This document shows, one piece after another, positions 63,941-64,000 of a stretch of DNA of 64,000 nt. Every line of letters begins with the position of its first letter. The stretch's first letter is position 1. The DNA is from Brevipalpus yothersi. Taxonomy: Eukaryota > Arthropoda > Arachnida > Trombidiformes > Tenuipalpidae. Location: the NCBI GenBank assembly GCA_003956705.1, contig QZCP01000229.1, forward strand, positions 61,863 to 125,862. The letters are read 5' to 3'. The translations under genes and the position numbers were made by a program. The notes beneath the pieces were generated by a model. It was not told where the DNA came from, did no database searches, and was given only the letters and a program-made list of their open reading frames with translations.

Positions 63941-64000
<60 letters not shown>
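63941..64000. repeat. (AG)n microsatellite at the window edge
   Basis: AG units run uninterrupted to the last base, so the array is cut by the window boundary. It is preceded by degenerate AG-rich sequence from about 63840. Confidence 0.97.

Larger units (their letters stand above)
54953..64000. other. Right-hand region without a confident gene
   Basis: Nine kilobases of AT-rich sequence. The open frames (for example 55943-56353, 56897-57208) are hydrophobic or Ser-rich without domains or good splice borders. The missing 3' exon(s) of the sorting nexin may lie here or beyond the window. CT/AG arrays are present at 55203 and 63941, plus a short AG run at 60181-60205 and a TG run at 63148-63171. 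Confidence 0.5.

Noticed and set aside
1..64000. tRNA, rRNA, CRISPR and intact transposons
   Set aside because: A by-eye scan for B-box-like GTTCGA sequences with a matching A-box, rRNA cores, direct-repeat arrays and transposase or reverse-transcriptase motifs found none that held up.

Overview
The window looks like nuclear DNA of a small-genome, AT-rich arthropod. My best guess is an acariform mite, possibly an astigmatid, but the order is a guess. The evidence is metazoan-only families (Shisa, DMRT with a DMA domain, SNX-BAR), many introns of only 64-79 bases in one gene, Asn/His-rich runs in a transcription factor, and very many long AG/CT microsatellites. No tRNA, rRNA, CRISPR array or intact transposon was seen.

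Seven protein genes are supported by domain motifs, and six of them also by splice sites whose phases match. From left to right: (1) a Shisa-like single-pass membrane protein on the minus strand, 4784 to about 6847, 5' end not found; (2) UMP-CMP kinase on the plus strand, 19381-20277, three exons; (3) a FASTK/RAP-domain mitochondrial RNA-binding protein on the minus strand, 20558-22473, two exons; (4) a DMRTA/dmrt99B-like transcription factor on the plus strand, 23786-33551, four exons with a 7-kb last intron; (5) an intronless RING-CH (MARCH-type) membrane E3 ligase on the plus strand, 40704-41189; (6) a Ulp2/SENP6-7-type SUMO protease on the minus strand, 41386-43518, seven exons with all catalytic residues; (7) an SNX5/6/32-type sorting nexin on the plus strand, 44028 to beyond 54949, with a distributed PX-BAR exon set and an unlocated 3' end.

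Layout: 1-4.8 kb is repeat-rich intergenic DNA; 4.8-6.8 kb holds Shisa; 6.8-19.3 kb has almost no gene signal apart from one small transmembrane ORF; 19.4-33.6 kb is the gene-dense block CMPK>/<FASTKD/DMRT>; 33.6-40.7 kb is intergenic with one candidate terminal exon; 40.7-54.9 kb is MARCH>/<SENP/SNX>; 55-64 kb shows no confident gene. CMPK/FASTKD and MARCH/SENP converge tail to tail (280 and 196 bases apart). FASTKD/DMRT and SENP/SNX diverge head to head (1.3 kb and 0.5 kb).

The genes do not form a pathway: they cover pyrimidine nucleotide supply, mitochondrial RNA handling, sex or neural transcription control, ubiquitin and SUMO turnover, and endosomal sorting. The non-coding features most worth a second look are the CT/AG arrays, some arranged as long inverted arms; a nested perfect palindrome upstream of FASTKD; and a cluster of TTGACC/GGTCAA half-sites in the large DMRT intron. 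I found no convincing previously undescribed system.
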